A stretch of 64,000 bases of DNA from Cryptomeria japonica (GCF_030272615.1 NC_081415.1:190552270-190616269); one strand, 5' to 3'; positions 12,901 to 25,497 are shown, numbered from the stretch's first letter. Translations and numbers: made by a program. Notes: generated by a model not told the origin, from the sequence alone.

Positions 12901-14094
12901 CATCTCCAAATCTCACTCGACCTCCATTGTATTCTTGAAAGGTTAATAATTTACTTTTATCAGCATTCATATGATGTGAACATCAAGAATCAATAATCCA
13001 TTCATTCTTGTCTTCAATTTTAGCTGCCAGGGCGTCCTCTACCAGTTGAATAGTAGGTGTCAGTTGATCTTCCATTATAGCAACAAAATTCCATCCATTG
13101 TCTGTCAGTTCCTCATTAGAATCATCAGTAACTCCTTGATCAGCATAGTAACAAGATTTATCTCTATTTTTCTTAAATCTGTATCTCTGATATTCAGGTT
13201 TAGGCTTATATGTTCTTTTGGCTTCTGCTTTCAAGCTTGCATGTCTATCAGGACACCTAGATGCCATATGACCAATTTTATTGCAGTTAAAACATTTAAA
13301 TGGTGCTTTACCTTCATACTTACTTCCAACTGGACCTTTAGGCATTTTCCTTGCAAATAGTGCATCAAGCTCTTCCAGTTCTTCATTCTCTTTTCTGATT
13401 TCTTCAAGTTCTCTTGCATAAAATGCTTTCTAATCAAATTTATCAAATGATGATGATGATGCTGCAGATGATCATGATGCCTTGAAAGCTAAATCTGTCT
13501 TAATTGTAGCAACATGACCAAATTGCTCAAGCTCAAAAGTTAAAATGCATTAGGCATTTTTCTCAATTCATTTATAGAAGTTACTTTTATTTTATATGTT
13601 TGTGGCAATGCTCTTAAAACTTTAGAAATAATTTTATCTTCACTTAAGGATCCTCCACAACATTGTATACCCAAAACAATTTCATTTATGCTTTCCTTAA
13701 AAGTAGAAATCCTTTCATCTTCTTCCATTTTCAGATTTTCATACATGACCCGGAAGCATTCCAATTTTGTAATTTTGACTGCGGTATCACCTTCATTCAA
13801 TGTTTCCAACTTGTCCCAAATAGCTTTAATAGTAGATCTATCTAATAATCCCATGATTTGCTGATTTGATAATGCGCTCAAAAGTGCTTCTCTTGCTTTG
13901 TAATCATTTTCTTCATCTTTAGCCAGGGTTGGTGGAATAGGTTGACCTTTAGTAGGAGCAACATAGCCACTCTTTGTAACATCCCATATGTCCTTACCAA
14001 TGCAATTTAGATGTGTCTCCATCCTAATCTTTCATATACCATAGTTGGTTCCATTAAGTTTAGGACTATCCTTCCTGGAGTATTTAGAAGACAT
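9961..14094 (-). pseudogene. Copia gag-pol polyprotein, C2 (broken)
   Basis: The start at 14094-14092 follows the PBS. Gag carries a CCHC knuckle (CFNCNKIGHMASRC) near 13290-13250. The protease motif DSGC near 12990 has its Gly codon changed to TGA. Integrase (12736-11723) shows HKRLCHVNFDCI, the CKEC zinc pair, DDYSK, RSDQGGEF and NGVVERKN. RT (about 11400-10780) has [12 protein letters not shown] and [12 protein letters not shown], but FVDN replaces the usual YVDD. RNase H (about 10570-9990) shows YTDVNWVGYVDD and IADIFTKPLP. Stops or frameshifts lie near 14020, 13540, 13450, 12980, 11720, 11340, 10850 and 10520. Confidence 0.92.
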
Positions 14095-14137
14095 TGGATC
14101 TCCTCAAGCTATAAAACTTATGCAAAAAGAGGACTAA

Positions 14138-14149
14138 GCTCTTATACCA
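14138..14149 (-). other. Primer-binding site of C2 (mutated)
   Basis: On the minus strand it reads TGGTATAAGAGC, one base from the initiator-Met PBS core present in C1. It lies 2 nt from the LTR end. Confidence 0.8.
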
Positions 14150-14151
14150 CT

Positions 14152-15145
14152 TGTTAGGTCCCAGAGACAACTGAGAGGGGGGGGTTGAATCAGTTGTCTA
14201 TGAATTTCAAACTAAAACTAACTTAACCAAACTTAATCCATAATACCGGTAAATCAAACTTTATGCTGGTAGACAGTTTTAACAGTTAGATGTAGTACAC
14301 ATAAAGTTTAATGCATGAAACAAAAAGACAATAACATCCACAACACATAACACAAATATTTGTACATGGAAACCCTGTAAGGGGAAAAACCATGGTGGGA
14401 ATCCTTACCCACAATCAGATGATACTACTGTAGAGAGCATGTGTGTACAATATGGAGTCTGCACATGCAGAAATGCCAACTGCCTAGAGCTCACTACTCA
14501 ATCACAAAATGGGAATCACACTAAGTACAATTGGATGGTTAAATCCAATGATAATGTATTGCTCCAAATAGAATCTTCATATGCTGGATTCAGTACTAAT
14601 TAAGCTTTGTTTTGCCTTCTTCAAACCTTCCTTCAATCTTGAATGATGTCTGCGTGTATAGCTCTGCTTATATTCACATATACCTTATTATATTCCTCTT
14701 CCACTATCCTTATTTCAATCTCACAAACAAGATCTTACATATATACCAAAACCTAAGACCAAATGAGTAGGTCGGCTCACTAAAGATATTATAATTAAAT
14801 AAATTACAAATGAATCAATATGTGATGGATCATATCAGCTCAATGCATTTACAATAATAAAAAATTATCTTCATAATGTGTTGTACTGATGTAGAATAGA
14901 TATGCTTGTCGGTCCATAACCTAGACCTATTTGCGGGTAACAACAAATATGCAAACCTAATTAGACCAATGAACAAATCACCAAAACAAAGTGTCCAAAC
15001 AATGTCTTCGAGATAAGCAAGTAATCTCCAAGTCCTTCCAAGTACCGGTGAACAATATATCCTATCGGTGAACCAGATACCGGTGAGTGTGCATAAGTCA
15101 CTGAACCATGTTGGTGAACATAATCAAGAATCTCCAAGTGCTGAT
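14152..15145 (-). repeat. 5' LTR of C2, main part
   Basis: This is 994 bp of the LTR; the remaining 61 bp lie at 42876-42936 beyond N1. The break carries the target duplication CTGAT (15141-15145 and 42871-42875), which proves that N1 inserted here. Confidence 0.92.
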
Positions 15146-15923
15146 TGTTGGAAAATGCACACTCCAATGAGAAATTGTAGGTGATTGAAGGTATTTTCAT
15201 TGATGACAACCTTACAATCTTATGACATTGGCAGGGACCGACACTGGCAGACTCTACATTGGCATACAGTTCACCGACAGCGAAAAGATTGATTATCAGT
15301 ACCCTGGCCAACATGATTTTGTTTATTACTTAATGTATTTTAATTGTAATATCTTTTGTAAGCCGACATGGCATATTGTATATAAGACTCATATAAGTAT
15401 GAGATCTAGTAGGATCATTTTGTATGTAAGGAAAGTAAGGACATGGTAGATGGATACAATGAGCGAATATTGATGTAAGGTTTATGATTATTGCAAGAGC
15501 TTAAACGAGTACTAAATCTAGCATAGCAGATTCTTTTTGTAGTAGTACAACACTTTGGATTTCTATAATCCACTTTTTTAAGTCAGTGAAACTTCCATTG
15601 TAATTGAGCATTGAGCTCTAGGCAGTGAGCCTTCCTGCATGTGCACGCCCCATCTTTTGAAGTAATATTCACTTATTGGCTAGTGAATGAATATTGTGGG
15701 TCACAAATCCCATCGAGGTTTTTCCCACACTAGGTTTCCTCGTCAAAAATATTGTGTTATGGTGTTCTTTCTATGTTGTGTTTACTGTTCTTATTTATTA
15801 CATTAATTCTTGTTTACTGGTACACTGTTTTGGAATGCAATTCATTTAATAAGTTTAGAAAATCCATTAATTGGTTAGATACTAATTCACCCCCCCCTCT
15901 CAGTATCTTTGGGAATCCTAACA
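15146..15923 (+). repeat. 5' LTR of N1 (778 bp)
   Basis: It runs from TGTTGGAAAATGC to CCTAACA. U3 holds ACCGAC at 15237 and 15273 and GCCGAC at 15362. U5 holds the GTGGG/CCCA hairpin region near 15696 and a C-run near 15890 before CTCTCAG. It pairs with 42097-42870. Confidence 0.92.
15379..15386 (+). promoter_or_regulatory. TATA box in the N1 5' LTR
   Basis: TATATAAG lies 233 bp into the LTR. N2 has TATATAAG at 19974-19981 and N3 has TATATATA at 28335-28342 at comparable positions, which supports a conserved LTR promoter. Confidence 0.6.
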
Positions 15924-15925
15924 AT

Positions 15926-15937
15926 TGGTATTAGAGC
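15926..15937 (+). other. Primer-binding site of N1
   Basis: TGGTATTAGAGC is one transition from the initiator-Met PBS. N2 keeps TGGTATCAGAGC (20532-20543) and N3 has TGGTATCAAAGC (28872-28883). Confidence 0.85.
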
Positions 15938-15994
15938 TTGGTCCTCTATATTCAAAAGCCTAACAGCTTGAGGAAGATTCTGACTCTGATAGAG

Positions 15995-17109
15995 ATGGAA
16001 AACTTGAGAAAGCAATTGGAAACAACTCTTTCGGATTATGATGTAGAGAAGTTGAAGAATATGAAACTTGAAGATGATCTGAAGACAACACAGGAAATCA
16101 TTCAAGGACTTCACAAAAATCTCACTATTGCTAGAAATAAAAGAAGAGAACTTTCTGAGAAGATGCAGAGTGATGATGGTGAAAAAGAAACTCTTAATGA
16201 TCTTGTGAACAAATTGGGACAAGAAAACAACAATATGAGGAATGAGATGCAAGATATGACTACGAGGTTTTGTAAAGACATTGAAGATAGAAAGAAGACC
16301 GAAGATGACTTGGTTAGAAGAATAAATGATGCTAGAAATGAAAACACAAGACTCAGTCATGAAAATGATATGTTGAAGACAGATTTGATGCATACACAAA
16401 ATGACAAAATTGAACTCATGAAACAGAAAGGAATCTTGGAAAATGAGTTGGCTGTTGCAAATCAACACAAAGAGAAATTCAAGAAAATTTTAGAGGAACT
16501 TGGTAACATGCTGAAAAATCAGAAACCTGATGGAGATACAAATGGCCTTGGCTTCAAAGTTGATGAAAGCTCTAGTACTGCAAACAATCATGATCATAGT
16601 AAACTGGTAAGACAACCTAATGCTTACGAATTCAATGGAAAATTCTTTAACTGTAACAAGTATGGTCATAGAGAAAATGAGTGTAGATCTAGAAACTATC
16701 AGAACACCAATCCACCCACCAGTCAATGTTCCAAATGCAACAAAATTGGTCATAATTCAGAAAATTGCAAAATGAATGTAAGATGTTATGTTTGTGGAAG
16801 ATTTGGACACTTATCTAATCAATGCAGAACACATACTGGCATAGGATATGGAAAAGCTATTCAGAAAAAAACAATGTGACTTGCTATACTTGTAACAAGA
16901 TTGGACATATTGCAAAATTTTGTAGAAGTAAGGCATCACCAGCAAATAACAAAGGACCCAGTTTGAAAGGTAAAGAGAAGGTTCAAGAGGTAAAACAATA
17001 ATTTTCAAAACAATGGATTAGAAGGTCAAATATGAATGTTAGTAAATCTATTCCTTCACTGGTAGAACAAAGTATCACTCCACCGGTAGGAGATTCTTCA
17101 TCTAACTGA
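15995..17109 (+). pseudogene. N1 gag: coiled-coil plus four CCHC knuckles (frameshifted)
   Basis: The start MENLRKQLE is chosen because all three N copies begin there. About 190 residues are heptad-rich, charged and predicted helical (coiled coil). Four zinc-knuckle positions follow near 16650-16920. The first has lost its leading Cys (FFNCNKYGHRENEC); CSKCNKIGHNSENC and CYVCGRFGHLSNQC are intact. An expanded A-run near 16865 shifts the frame, so the fourth knuckle (CYTCNKIGHIAKFC) is read in another frame. The original stop is at 17107-17109. The likely role is RNA binding and particle formation. Such an extended coiled coil is unusual for Copia Gag. Confidence 0.85.
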
Positions 17110-17413
17110 AAAGAAAACTTTTTGGGGGTATGGCAAGAAATTGAAAAATATGCTAATTTACCCTTGGTTGATGGTGAGAAGTTGAATCACTTCTTTACCA
17201 GCAGATGTGTTAAGTTTTACTTAACTGGCAGGCATTAAATGTGGTAGTTGAAGGAAATGACATTATAAAGCAAGTGTTTTTGGCATTTTGTCATTCACCA
17301 AGTATTCAAACTTCCTTAGAGTGCAGAAATCCTGAGCGAAGGCATCCACAATGAGAAGTGAAGCAAATCATCCAAGCACTCATACCTAAAGGCAGATCAA
17401 GGTATTTATAACA
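17110..17413 (+). promoter_or_regulatory. gag-ORF2 spacer of N1, candidate internal promoter
   Basis: This non-coding spacer is conserved in all N copies. TATAAAG at 17264-17270 lies 150 nt before the ORF2 ATG, a spacing exactly repeated in N2 (21868) and N3 (30279). AAGGTATTTA at 17399-17408, just before the ATG, is conserved in N2, N3 and E1. A role as promoter of a separate ORF2 transcript is inference. Confidence 0.5.
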
Positions 17414-19729
17414 ATGGTCTCCTCCTCTAGACCTGAATTCATTGTAAACCCTATTGTAATTGAAGTTGTCAAGCACCCTAGGCCCGTATTTAAAATTATT
17501 CCTGAAATAGTGAAGAAAGATGATACCCTAGAAGCATTCTCAAAAATACCCAAAGGAGTTGTATATGCTGAGGATCCTAGAATTTACATACATTGTCATA
17601 TTGAAGAACTAGGAGCTGAAGAGATTATGAACATGTATAGAATAGTAATTTGTGATGTTAATGGAAATGTGAAATTGGAACATAAGATAGTCGAAACCCT
17701 AGGTTTTGTGGAGATTCTTAGTATCCCTGATTTTCCAAAGGATGTTATAAGGATTGTGTTAAGTAAAGTTCATGGGGAGTTCTTTTGGTTGGATTCCATT
17801 CACAAAATAACAAAAGAGGCAGTTCGGATAGTGAAATGTTTACCTTCCACCAATAGTAGGCCTTATAAGACTAAAAAGATTCCTAATTACACTGTAATGA
17901 TTCTAACCAGTGCAACCCATGACAAGAGATCCTTTAGAGTAAATGGTGTAAAGGATATCAATGTAAAATTCATTAGCATGATTCTTGGATACAAGGCTAC
18001 ACATGCCAAAAGATTAAACTCTATTTCTAGCTTATGTATCAAAAGTGCTTATGACATGGTAAACAACAATCGAAAGATTGACATATGCGAATAGTTAAAA
18101 GATGAACTAATAGACAATCTGAAGAAAATCAAAGGGGACAAGAAAGGAACATTCAAATTTGGCAACTTACTTGTATGCTTATTGTTATAGACCACCAAGG
18201 AAGCTCCCAATATTGGTAGAAAGGATTTTGGACTTGACATATCGATAGGAAAACAACTTCTAGATATTCTAAACAACATGGGAGATGAAAGAGAGAAGAA
18301 AATAAATGAACATTTTCAAGCACTAAAGGCTAGGATGAAAACCAGGATAAGGCTATCTCAAGCTATAGTTGATAAGTATCAAAAGGAAATATGCTTTGTA
18401 ATAAAGAAAGATGAAATATGGATGGAGGCAGTAGTCCCAAGGATAGTTTGGGTTACAGAAATGGAATACGAGGCAAATGAAAACATAATTGAAACTTATG
18501 CAAAATCCCTTCTAGAAGCCCCCAATGAACCAACAGAAAAAGTATTTGGAAATGCAGAAACAATTGAAAGCAAATTTCAATCACAAAAAAGAATAAAGAA
18601 AACTGAACAAACAATTAGAAAAGGAACAAGGCAAGCAAAAGAAATCAAAGAAGATATATTGAATAAATTTGGTATTAAGGAGAGCGACTTGGAAGGATTA
18701 CAACTAGAAGCACATCTTTCACCGATTGCTACCTCCTCTAATAGTGAAATACCAATAGAGTTCAAAAGGGTAGAAAGAAAAAGAAAACCCTCATCGGTAC
18801 CCTCTCTTGCACCCAAGAGAACAAGACAAAAACAACAGGCAGGTAGGCCTCTGACAAAGAAGATGACACCAAGGAAAAATAAAGAAAAACAAGCTATCCC
18901 TCCACTTGACAATCTTCTACATGAGATAACTGAAGATGGTAATTTATCAAACATTAGCAAGTTGTATAACACATTTTTCAAATGAGGAAAAAAAAAGCAT
19001 AGAAAATAGTGTTATCTTACACTTGGATATTTACAAGAAATTTTTTATTGAGGTTGTAGATGACTTACCCAATGACTTGTGTAGAAGGTTAGAAGCAAGA
19101 AGAGTAGCAATAGTTGAACTAGATAAGAAAATGAAGATAGAGAAACTACTTGCAGTTCACCCAGTGAACTCAATAGAAGAAATTGATGAGCTAATAAGTG
19201 AGGCAAACTGGATAGTATTTTCAATCGGTCACTGACATGTAGCACTAATGGCTGGCAGAGTTAATGAAATATTAGAAGAAATAATAGACAAGTGGGATAT
19301 ATTCTTTGTTGAGAAGGAGAAACAGGAAGAGCTTAAAAGAACAAAGACTTTTAAAGTCTGCCAAAAGAACAAAGATAAGGGTAAAGGTAAGGTAGGTGGT
19401 CCTCCAAGAATAAAGATAGTAGATAACTTGCCCCCAACTTCTTCTGATACTCCACCGACACAAATTGTTGATACACCACCGACAACAGAGAGTATGGAGA
19501 CAACACATGAGGACACAAATCCTGATTCAGAAGTGTTGTATACAATGAATATTGACACACAAGAAGTCAACATTGTGGTGGATAAGGAAACAAGTGAGAA
19601 GAGAGATGTGGAAAAAAATCCACCAATAGAAGACATTACAGTTGAAACAAACACTGAGGATATAGTTGGCAATATTGAAATTGGGACAGAGCAACAAACT
19701 AAACAAGAAACTAATTCCCTGGATACAGG
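17414..19729 (+). pseudogene. N1 ORF2, first part (function unknown, broken)
   Basis: The start MVSSSRPEF matches N2 and N3. Codons 1 to about 390 form a globular region with KVHGEFFWLDSIHKITKE, FISMILGYKATHAKRLN, KIDICE and KFGNLLVCL; these recur in E1. A Lys/Arg-rich linker (about 18770-18890) resembles a nuclear localisation signal. A helical segment follows (18950-19232), then an in-frame TGA at 19233-19235 that N3 shares, then a second helical stretch and a Thr/Pro/Glu-rich linker. Private defects are stops near 18092 and 18188 and a frameshift near 18975. N2 interrupts at 19730. I recognise no enzyme motif. A link to the envelope-like or putative plant transposon protein families is possible but unproven. 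Confidence 0.75.
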
Positions 19730-20529
19730 TGTTGGCAAATGCACACTCCAATGAGAAATTGTAGGTGATTGAAGGTATTGTCATTGATGGCAACCTTACA
19801 ATCCTATGACACTAGCAGGCACTGACACTGACAGACTCTACATCGGCATACAGTTCACCGGCAGCGAAAAGATGATTACAGACACCCTGGCCGATAGGAT
19901 TTTGTTTATTACATAATACATTCTATTGTAATATTTTTTTGTAAGCCGACATGGCATATTGTAATAAGGCTCATATATAAGTATGAGATCTTGTTGAACA
20001 TTTAAGATAGGTAATAGTGAATATGCATAGATGGATATTATGTGTGAATATTGAGGTAGATTTTGGAGTAAGGTTTATAATTATTGCAAGAGCTTAAACC
20101 GGTACTAGATCTGGCATAGTAGATGCTTTTATAGCAATACATCATATTGGATTTTTATAATCCACTTTTGTAAGTCAATGTGACTTCCTTTAGTAATTGA
20201 GTAGTGAGCTCTAGGCAGTTGGCTTTCCAGCATGTGCAGGCCCCTATTGTATCAGTAATATACACTTATTGGCCAGTAAGCGAATATTGTGGGTCAAAAA
20301 TCCCACTGAGGTTTTTCCCACATTGGGTTTCCTCGTTAAAAATACTGTGTTATGGTGCGCTTTCTATGTTGTGTTTATTGTTCTTATTTACTGCATTAAT
20401 TTTGGTTTATCGGTACACTATTTTGGAATGTAATTCATTTAATAAGTTTAGAAAATCCATTAACCGATTAGATACTGATTCACCCCCACCCCCCCCCCCC
20501 CCCTCTCAGAATCTTTGGGAATCCTAACA
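19730..20529 (+). repeat. 5' LTR of N2 (800 bp)
   Basis: It begins TGTTGGCAAATGC and ends CCTAACA. A long C-run near 20482-20503, longer than in the 3' LTR, accounts for part of the length difference. The TATA box is at 19974-19981. PBS TGGTATCAGAGC is at 20532-20543. Confidence 0.92.
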
Positions 20530-20600
20530 ATTGGTATCAGAGCCTGGTCCTCTATTTTCAAAAGCCTAACAACTTGAGGAAGATTCTGACACCAGTAGTG

Positions 20601-21713
20601 ATGGAAAAATTGAGAAAGCAACTGGAAACAGCTCTTTCAGACTATGATGTAGAAAAGTTGAAGAATATCAAACTTGAAGATGATCTGAAGGCTACACAAG
20701 AAATCATTCAGGGACTTCAAGAAAATCTCACTATTGCAAGGAACAAAACAAGAGAACTTGTTGAGAAGATACAAAATGATGATGATGAGAAAGAAACTCT
20801 TAATGACCTTGTGAACAAACTAAGACACGAAAATAGTACAATGAGGAATGAGATGCAAGATATGACTATGAGGTTTTGTAAAGACATTGAAGATAGAAAA
20901 AAGAATGAAGATGACTTGGTTAGAAGACTAAATGATGCTGGAAATGAAAACACAAGACTCAGTCATGAAAATGATATGTTGAAGACAGATTTGATGCATA
21001 CACAAAATGATAGAACTTAACTCATGAGACAAAAAGGAATCTTGGAAAATGAATTGGCTGCTACAAATCAACACAAAGAGAAATTCAAGAAAAGCTTTGA
21101 AAAACTTGATGACATGTTGAAAAATCAGAAACCTAATGGAGATACTAATGGCCTTGGCTTTGAAGTTGGTGAAATCTCCGGTACTACAAATAATCATGAT
21201 CAAAGTAAACCGGTAAGACAACCTAATGCTCATAAATTCAATGGGAAATGCTTTAACTGTAAAAAGTATGGTCATAGAGCAAATCAGTGTAGATCTAGAA
21301 ACTATCAAAACACCAATACACCCACCGGTCAATGTTCTAAATGCAATAAAATTGGTCATAACTTAGAAAATTGCAGAATGAATGTAAGATGTTATGTTTG
21401 TGGAATATTTGGACACCTATCTAATCAATGTAGAACACATACCGACATAGGATATGGAAAATCTATTTAGAAAAACAATGTGACTTGTTATGCTTGTAAC
21501 AAAATTTGATATATTGCAAAATTTTGTAGAAGTAAGGCATCCCCGATAAATAACAAAGGACCGAGCTTGAAAGGTAAAGAAAAGGTTGAAGAGGTAAAGC
21601 AAGAATTCTCAAAACAATAGATTAGAAAATCAGATCAGAGTGTTAGTGAAGCTATTATTTCACCGATAGAACAGAGTATCACTCCACCGGCAGGAGATTC
21701 TTCATCTAACTGA
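20601..21713 (+). pseudogene. N2 gag: coiled-coil plus CCHC knuckles (stops)
   Basis: The start MEKLRKQLE is at 20601. The coiled-coil region spans about 20601-21130. Knuckles are CFNCKKYGHRANQC, CSKCNKIGHNLENC and CYVCGIFGHLSNQC; a fourth is damaged (its Gly-His are lost near 21507). Stops fall at about 21018, 21468 and 21618. The original terminator is TGA 21711-21713. Overall it is colinear with N1 and N3 gag. Confidence 0.85.
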
Positions 21714-22017
21714 AGAGAAATCCTTTGGGGGTATGGCAAGAAATTGACAAATATGCTAATTTACCCTCGGTCGATGGTGAGAAGTTGGAATTACTTCTTT
21801 ACTGATAGATGTGTTAAGTATCACTTAACCGACAGGCATTAAATGTGGTAGTTGAAGGAAATGACATTATAAAGCAAGTATTTTTGGCTCTTTTTCATTC
21901 ACCAAGCATTCAAATTTCCTGAGAGCGTGAAAATCCTGAGCGAAGGTATCCATAGCGAGAAGTGAAGCAAATCATTCAATCACTCATACCTAAAGGTAGA
22001 TTAAGGTATTTATAGCA
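21714..22017 (+). promoter_or_regulatory. gag-ORF2 spacer of N2, candidate internal promoter
   Basis: TATAAAG at 21868-21874 lies 150 nt upstream of the ORF2 ATG at 22018, and AAGGTATTTA is at 22003-22012. Both match N1 and N3. Confidence 0.5.
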
Positions 22018-23973
22018 ATGGCTTCCTCCTCTACAACCGAATTCATTGTAAAACCTACTGTGATTGAAGTTGTTAAGTGCCCTAGACCCATATTTAAGAT
22101 TATTCCCGAAATTACGAAGAAAGATGATACCCTAGGAGCATTCTCAAAAATACCTAAAGGACTTGTATATGTTGAGGATCCTAGAATCTACATACATTGT
22201 CATATAGAATAACTAGGAGATGATTAAATTAAGAACATGTACAGGACTATTATATGTGATGTAAATGGAAATGTTAAACTAGAACATAAGATAGTTGAAA
22301 CCCTAGGTTTTGTGGAAATTCTTAGTATTCCTGATTTTCCCAAGGATGTTATAAGGATTGTGTGAAGCATAGTTCATGGGGAGTTCTTTTGGTTGGATTC
22401 AATTCATAAGATAACCAAAGAAGCAATTAGGGCAATGACAGACTTACCTTCCACCAGTAGCAAGCCTGACAAGACTAAAAAGATTTCAAATGACACTGTA
22501 ATGACCCTAACCGGTGCAACCTTTGACAAATGATCCCTAAGAGTAAATGATGTAGAGGACATCAATGTAAGGTTCATTAGCATGATTCTTGGATACAAGG
22601 CTACTCATGCCAATAGATTAAACTATGTTTCTAGCTTATATATTAAAAGTGCTTATGACTTGGTAAACAACAATGCAAAGATTGACATATGTGAATGGTT
22701 GAAGGATGAACTGATAGACAATCTAAACAAGATCAAAGGTGATAAGAAAGGTACTTTCAGATTTGGCAATTTATTTGTGTGTTTAATGTTGTACATTACC
22801 AAGGAAGCACCCGGTATTGGTAGAAAGGATTTTGGTTTTGACATACCGATAGGAAAACAACTACTGGACATTCTAAACAACATGGGAGATGATAGGGAAA
22901 AACATAAATGAACATTTTCAGGCATTAAAAGCTAGAATGAAAAATAGAGAAAGGTTATCTCAATCTATAGTAGATAAATATCAAAAGGAGATATACTTTG
23001 TAATAAAGAAGGATGAGATTTGGATGGAGGCGGTTTTCCCAAGGACTGTTTGGGTTACAGAAATGGGATATGAGGCAGATGTGAACATAATTGAAACTTA
23101 TGCAAAAGCCCTCTTAGAAGCTCCTAAAGAACCAACAGAAGAAATATTTGGAAATGCAGAAACAATTGAAAGCAAAGTTCAATCTCAAAAAAGAATAAAG
23201 AAAACTAAATAGATAGTTAGAAAAGGAACAAGGCAGACAAAAGCAATCAAAGAAGATGTATTGAATAAAACTGGTATTAAGGAGAGTGACTTGGAAGGAC
23301 TACAACCAGAAGCACATCTTTCACTGGTTGCTACCTACTCTGATAGTGAAATACCAGCAGAGTTCAAAAGGGTAGAAAGGAAAAGAAAACCCTCACCGGT
23401 ACCCTCTCCTGCACCAAAGAGAACAAGACAAAAACAACAGGTAGTTAGGCCTCTGGCAAAGAAGTTGACACCAAAGAAAAGGAAAGTAAAACAAGTTGTT
23501 CCTCCTTTGGACAAAATTTTGAATGAGATAACTGAAGATGGCAGTTGTCAAATATCAGCAAGTTGTATAACACACTTTCAAATGATGAAAATGAAAGTAT
23601 AGAAAATAGTGTTATTTTACATCTTGATATCTATAGGAAATTTTTGATAGAAATTCTAGATGATATACCCAATGACTTGTATAGAAGGTTAGAAGCAAGA
23701 AGGGTAGCAATTGTTGAATTGAATAAAAAGATCAATATAGAAAAACTACTTGCAGTTCACTCAGTGAAATTGGGACTGAACAACAAACTGAACAGGCAAC
23801 TGATTCTCGGGCTATAGAAAAGCCTACTGAGTCACCGGTAGTGGATATTACTAAGGTGCAAATAGAAAAACTGGCAGTGGATACCACTATAAAATCATCA
23901 GAGGTATCATCAGAGAAACCATCAGTAGAGAGCACAGAGAAGTAGGAAGAGACACATACAGAGGAATAGGTAG
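22018..23973 (+). pseudogene. N2 ORF2, first part (broken)
   Basis: The start MASSSTTEF matches N1. The globular domain is recognisable (FISMILGYKATHANRLN, KIDICEWLKDELIDNL, FRFGNLFVCLML), as are the basic linker near 23370-23500 and the following helical part. Stops occur near 22210, 22227, 22363, 22530 and 23211, with a frameshift near 22908. About 515 bp present in N1 (roughly 19163-19677) are missing after 23768. The conserved TGA lies within the deleted part, so N2 cannot report on it. S2 interrupts at 23974. Confidence 0.75.
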
Positions 23974-25497
23974 TGTAGACACCTAAAAATGGTCAACGCT
24001 TGCGGAGTCATACTTTAACATTTGCACATTGCCTCATTTTAGGTTGTGCATCGCATTAACATTTCTCCTATGATTCGTACTTGGTTTTTATCATTTGCGA
24101 ACATTGATTCATTCTTCTACATTCTTCATTTATCTCGCTCTTGAATTTGGTCTTGTCGACAACACTATCCAGTCATGATTTTAATCGATCTTATCCTATT
24201 GCATCAATGTGCATGCTTATTTGTCATCATTTTGGACATCGTCAATCCTAATTAGATTTTTTTCCTATCAATCTTGTGATCGATTTGTCATCGATCATTG
24301 TCCTCTTATCAATCTTATCGATTTATCATCAATCCTTCAATCTTGTCCTCTTAACGATCGATTTGTCATCAATCGTTGTCATGTTCGATCTTGTCATTTT
24401 GCGATCAATTTGTCATTGATCATGGTCATTTTCAATATTGTCGTTTTGCAATCTATTTTGTCATCGATTCTTGTCCTCTTGTCAATCTTGTCATTTGGCG
24501 ATCAATTTGTCATCGATTGTTGTCTGTCTCAATTATGTTAATTTGGATCAATTTGTCATTGTTCCTCGTCAATTGGCATATTTATTAATCAAATCATTTA
24601 TCACATTGGTCATTTATCAATCCAAAATCAAATTGAATCGAGTCAATTATCTTTCATCAAGACCTAATTCATCTTCTAGGGTTTCGTGATTTAATCATTT
24701 AACCTTGTGTGTGTCATTTCTTCCTTTAGGATTAATAAATTGTTTATTTATCCTAAGTCTTCTCATTGCAATTAAATGTTCATTTAATTGGCTAATTATT
24801 CCTCTTTGTGAATTAATTAATAAATGATAAATTATTAATTAATTTACCTAATTTCTAATTTTCATCAAATTTCTTAATTCCTAAATTCCTCATTTTCTAA
24901 TTTCTTAATTTTCTAATTCCTAATTTCAATTTCCTCCTATTTCTCTCCTAAATTCATGGAAATGACATAGAAATTTGTCATAATTTGTCATAATTGACAA
25001 TCAATCAATCCTTGCATAGAAATTTGTCATAAATTGTCATAAATCCTTGCATATCAATTTGTCATATACATGTCATAATTTTGCTATTCTTGATTTGAAT
25101 TTCCATTCGAATCACTATCATGCTAATCTTGTCATCTCTCCAATTCTTCTATCAATTGGATGATCTTCATCAATCAAAGCTAATTGGTAATCAGACTATC
25201 GAATTTACGCTTCTAGTACTCTTGATCAAAAATCTCGTCTACTTGCTTTCAATTGTGTGTATGCACTAGTAGGTGAGATCCACAACAAAGCTATTTGGAG
25301 AGGAAAGAAGAACAATGGAGCCACATGAAGGAGCATTCAAATCACATCTTTGGTTTGCATAATCTTTGCTTTTGAATGTTTTTTATTTCATGTCTCTATT
25401 GAGTGTTGTTTAGGATAGATCATTGCAATGAATGCATTTGTGATTGAGCTATTATGTTTATCTTGTTTTGTGATGATTTCCTATTTCCTAACGTACA
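23974..25497 (+). repeat. S2: solo LTR (1524 bp), Gypsy-like
   Basis: It runs from TGTAGACACCTAAAA to CCTAACGTACA. A perfect target duplication GGTAG flanks it (23969-23973, 25498-25502). No internal region or partner LTR exists. It contains a degenerate array of GATCAATTTGTCATCGATC-like units (about 24260-24570). The ORFs at 24209-24689 are produced by that array and are not genes. Confidence 0.9.

Noticed and set aside
20482-20503. Long C-run, considered as a sequencing artefact or G-quadruplex site
   Set aside because: The block is a normal, length-variable part of U5 in all N and C LTRs. The exact length may be unreliable, but the feature is real; no further claim is made.
24260-24570. 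CRISPR-like array
   Set aside because: The units are imperfect and contiguous without unique spacers, inside a plant LTR.
24209-24689. Overlapping ORFs rich in Ser, Ile, Asp and Arg
   Set aside because: They are translations of the GATC/TTGTC repeat array of S2.
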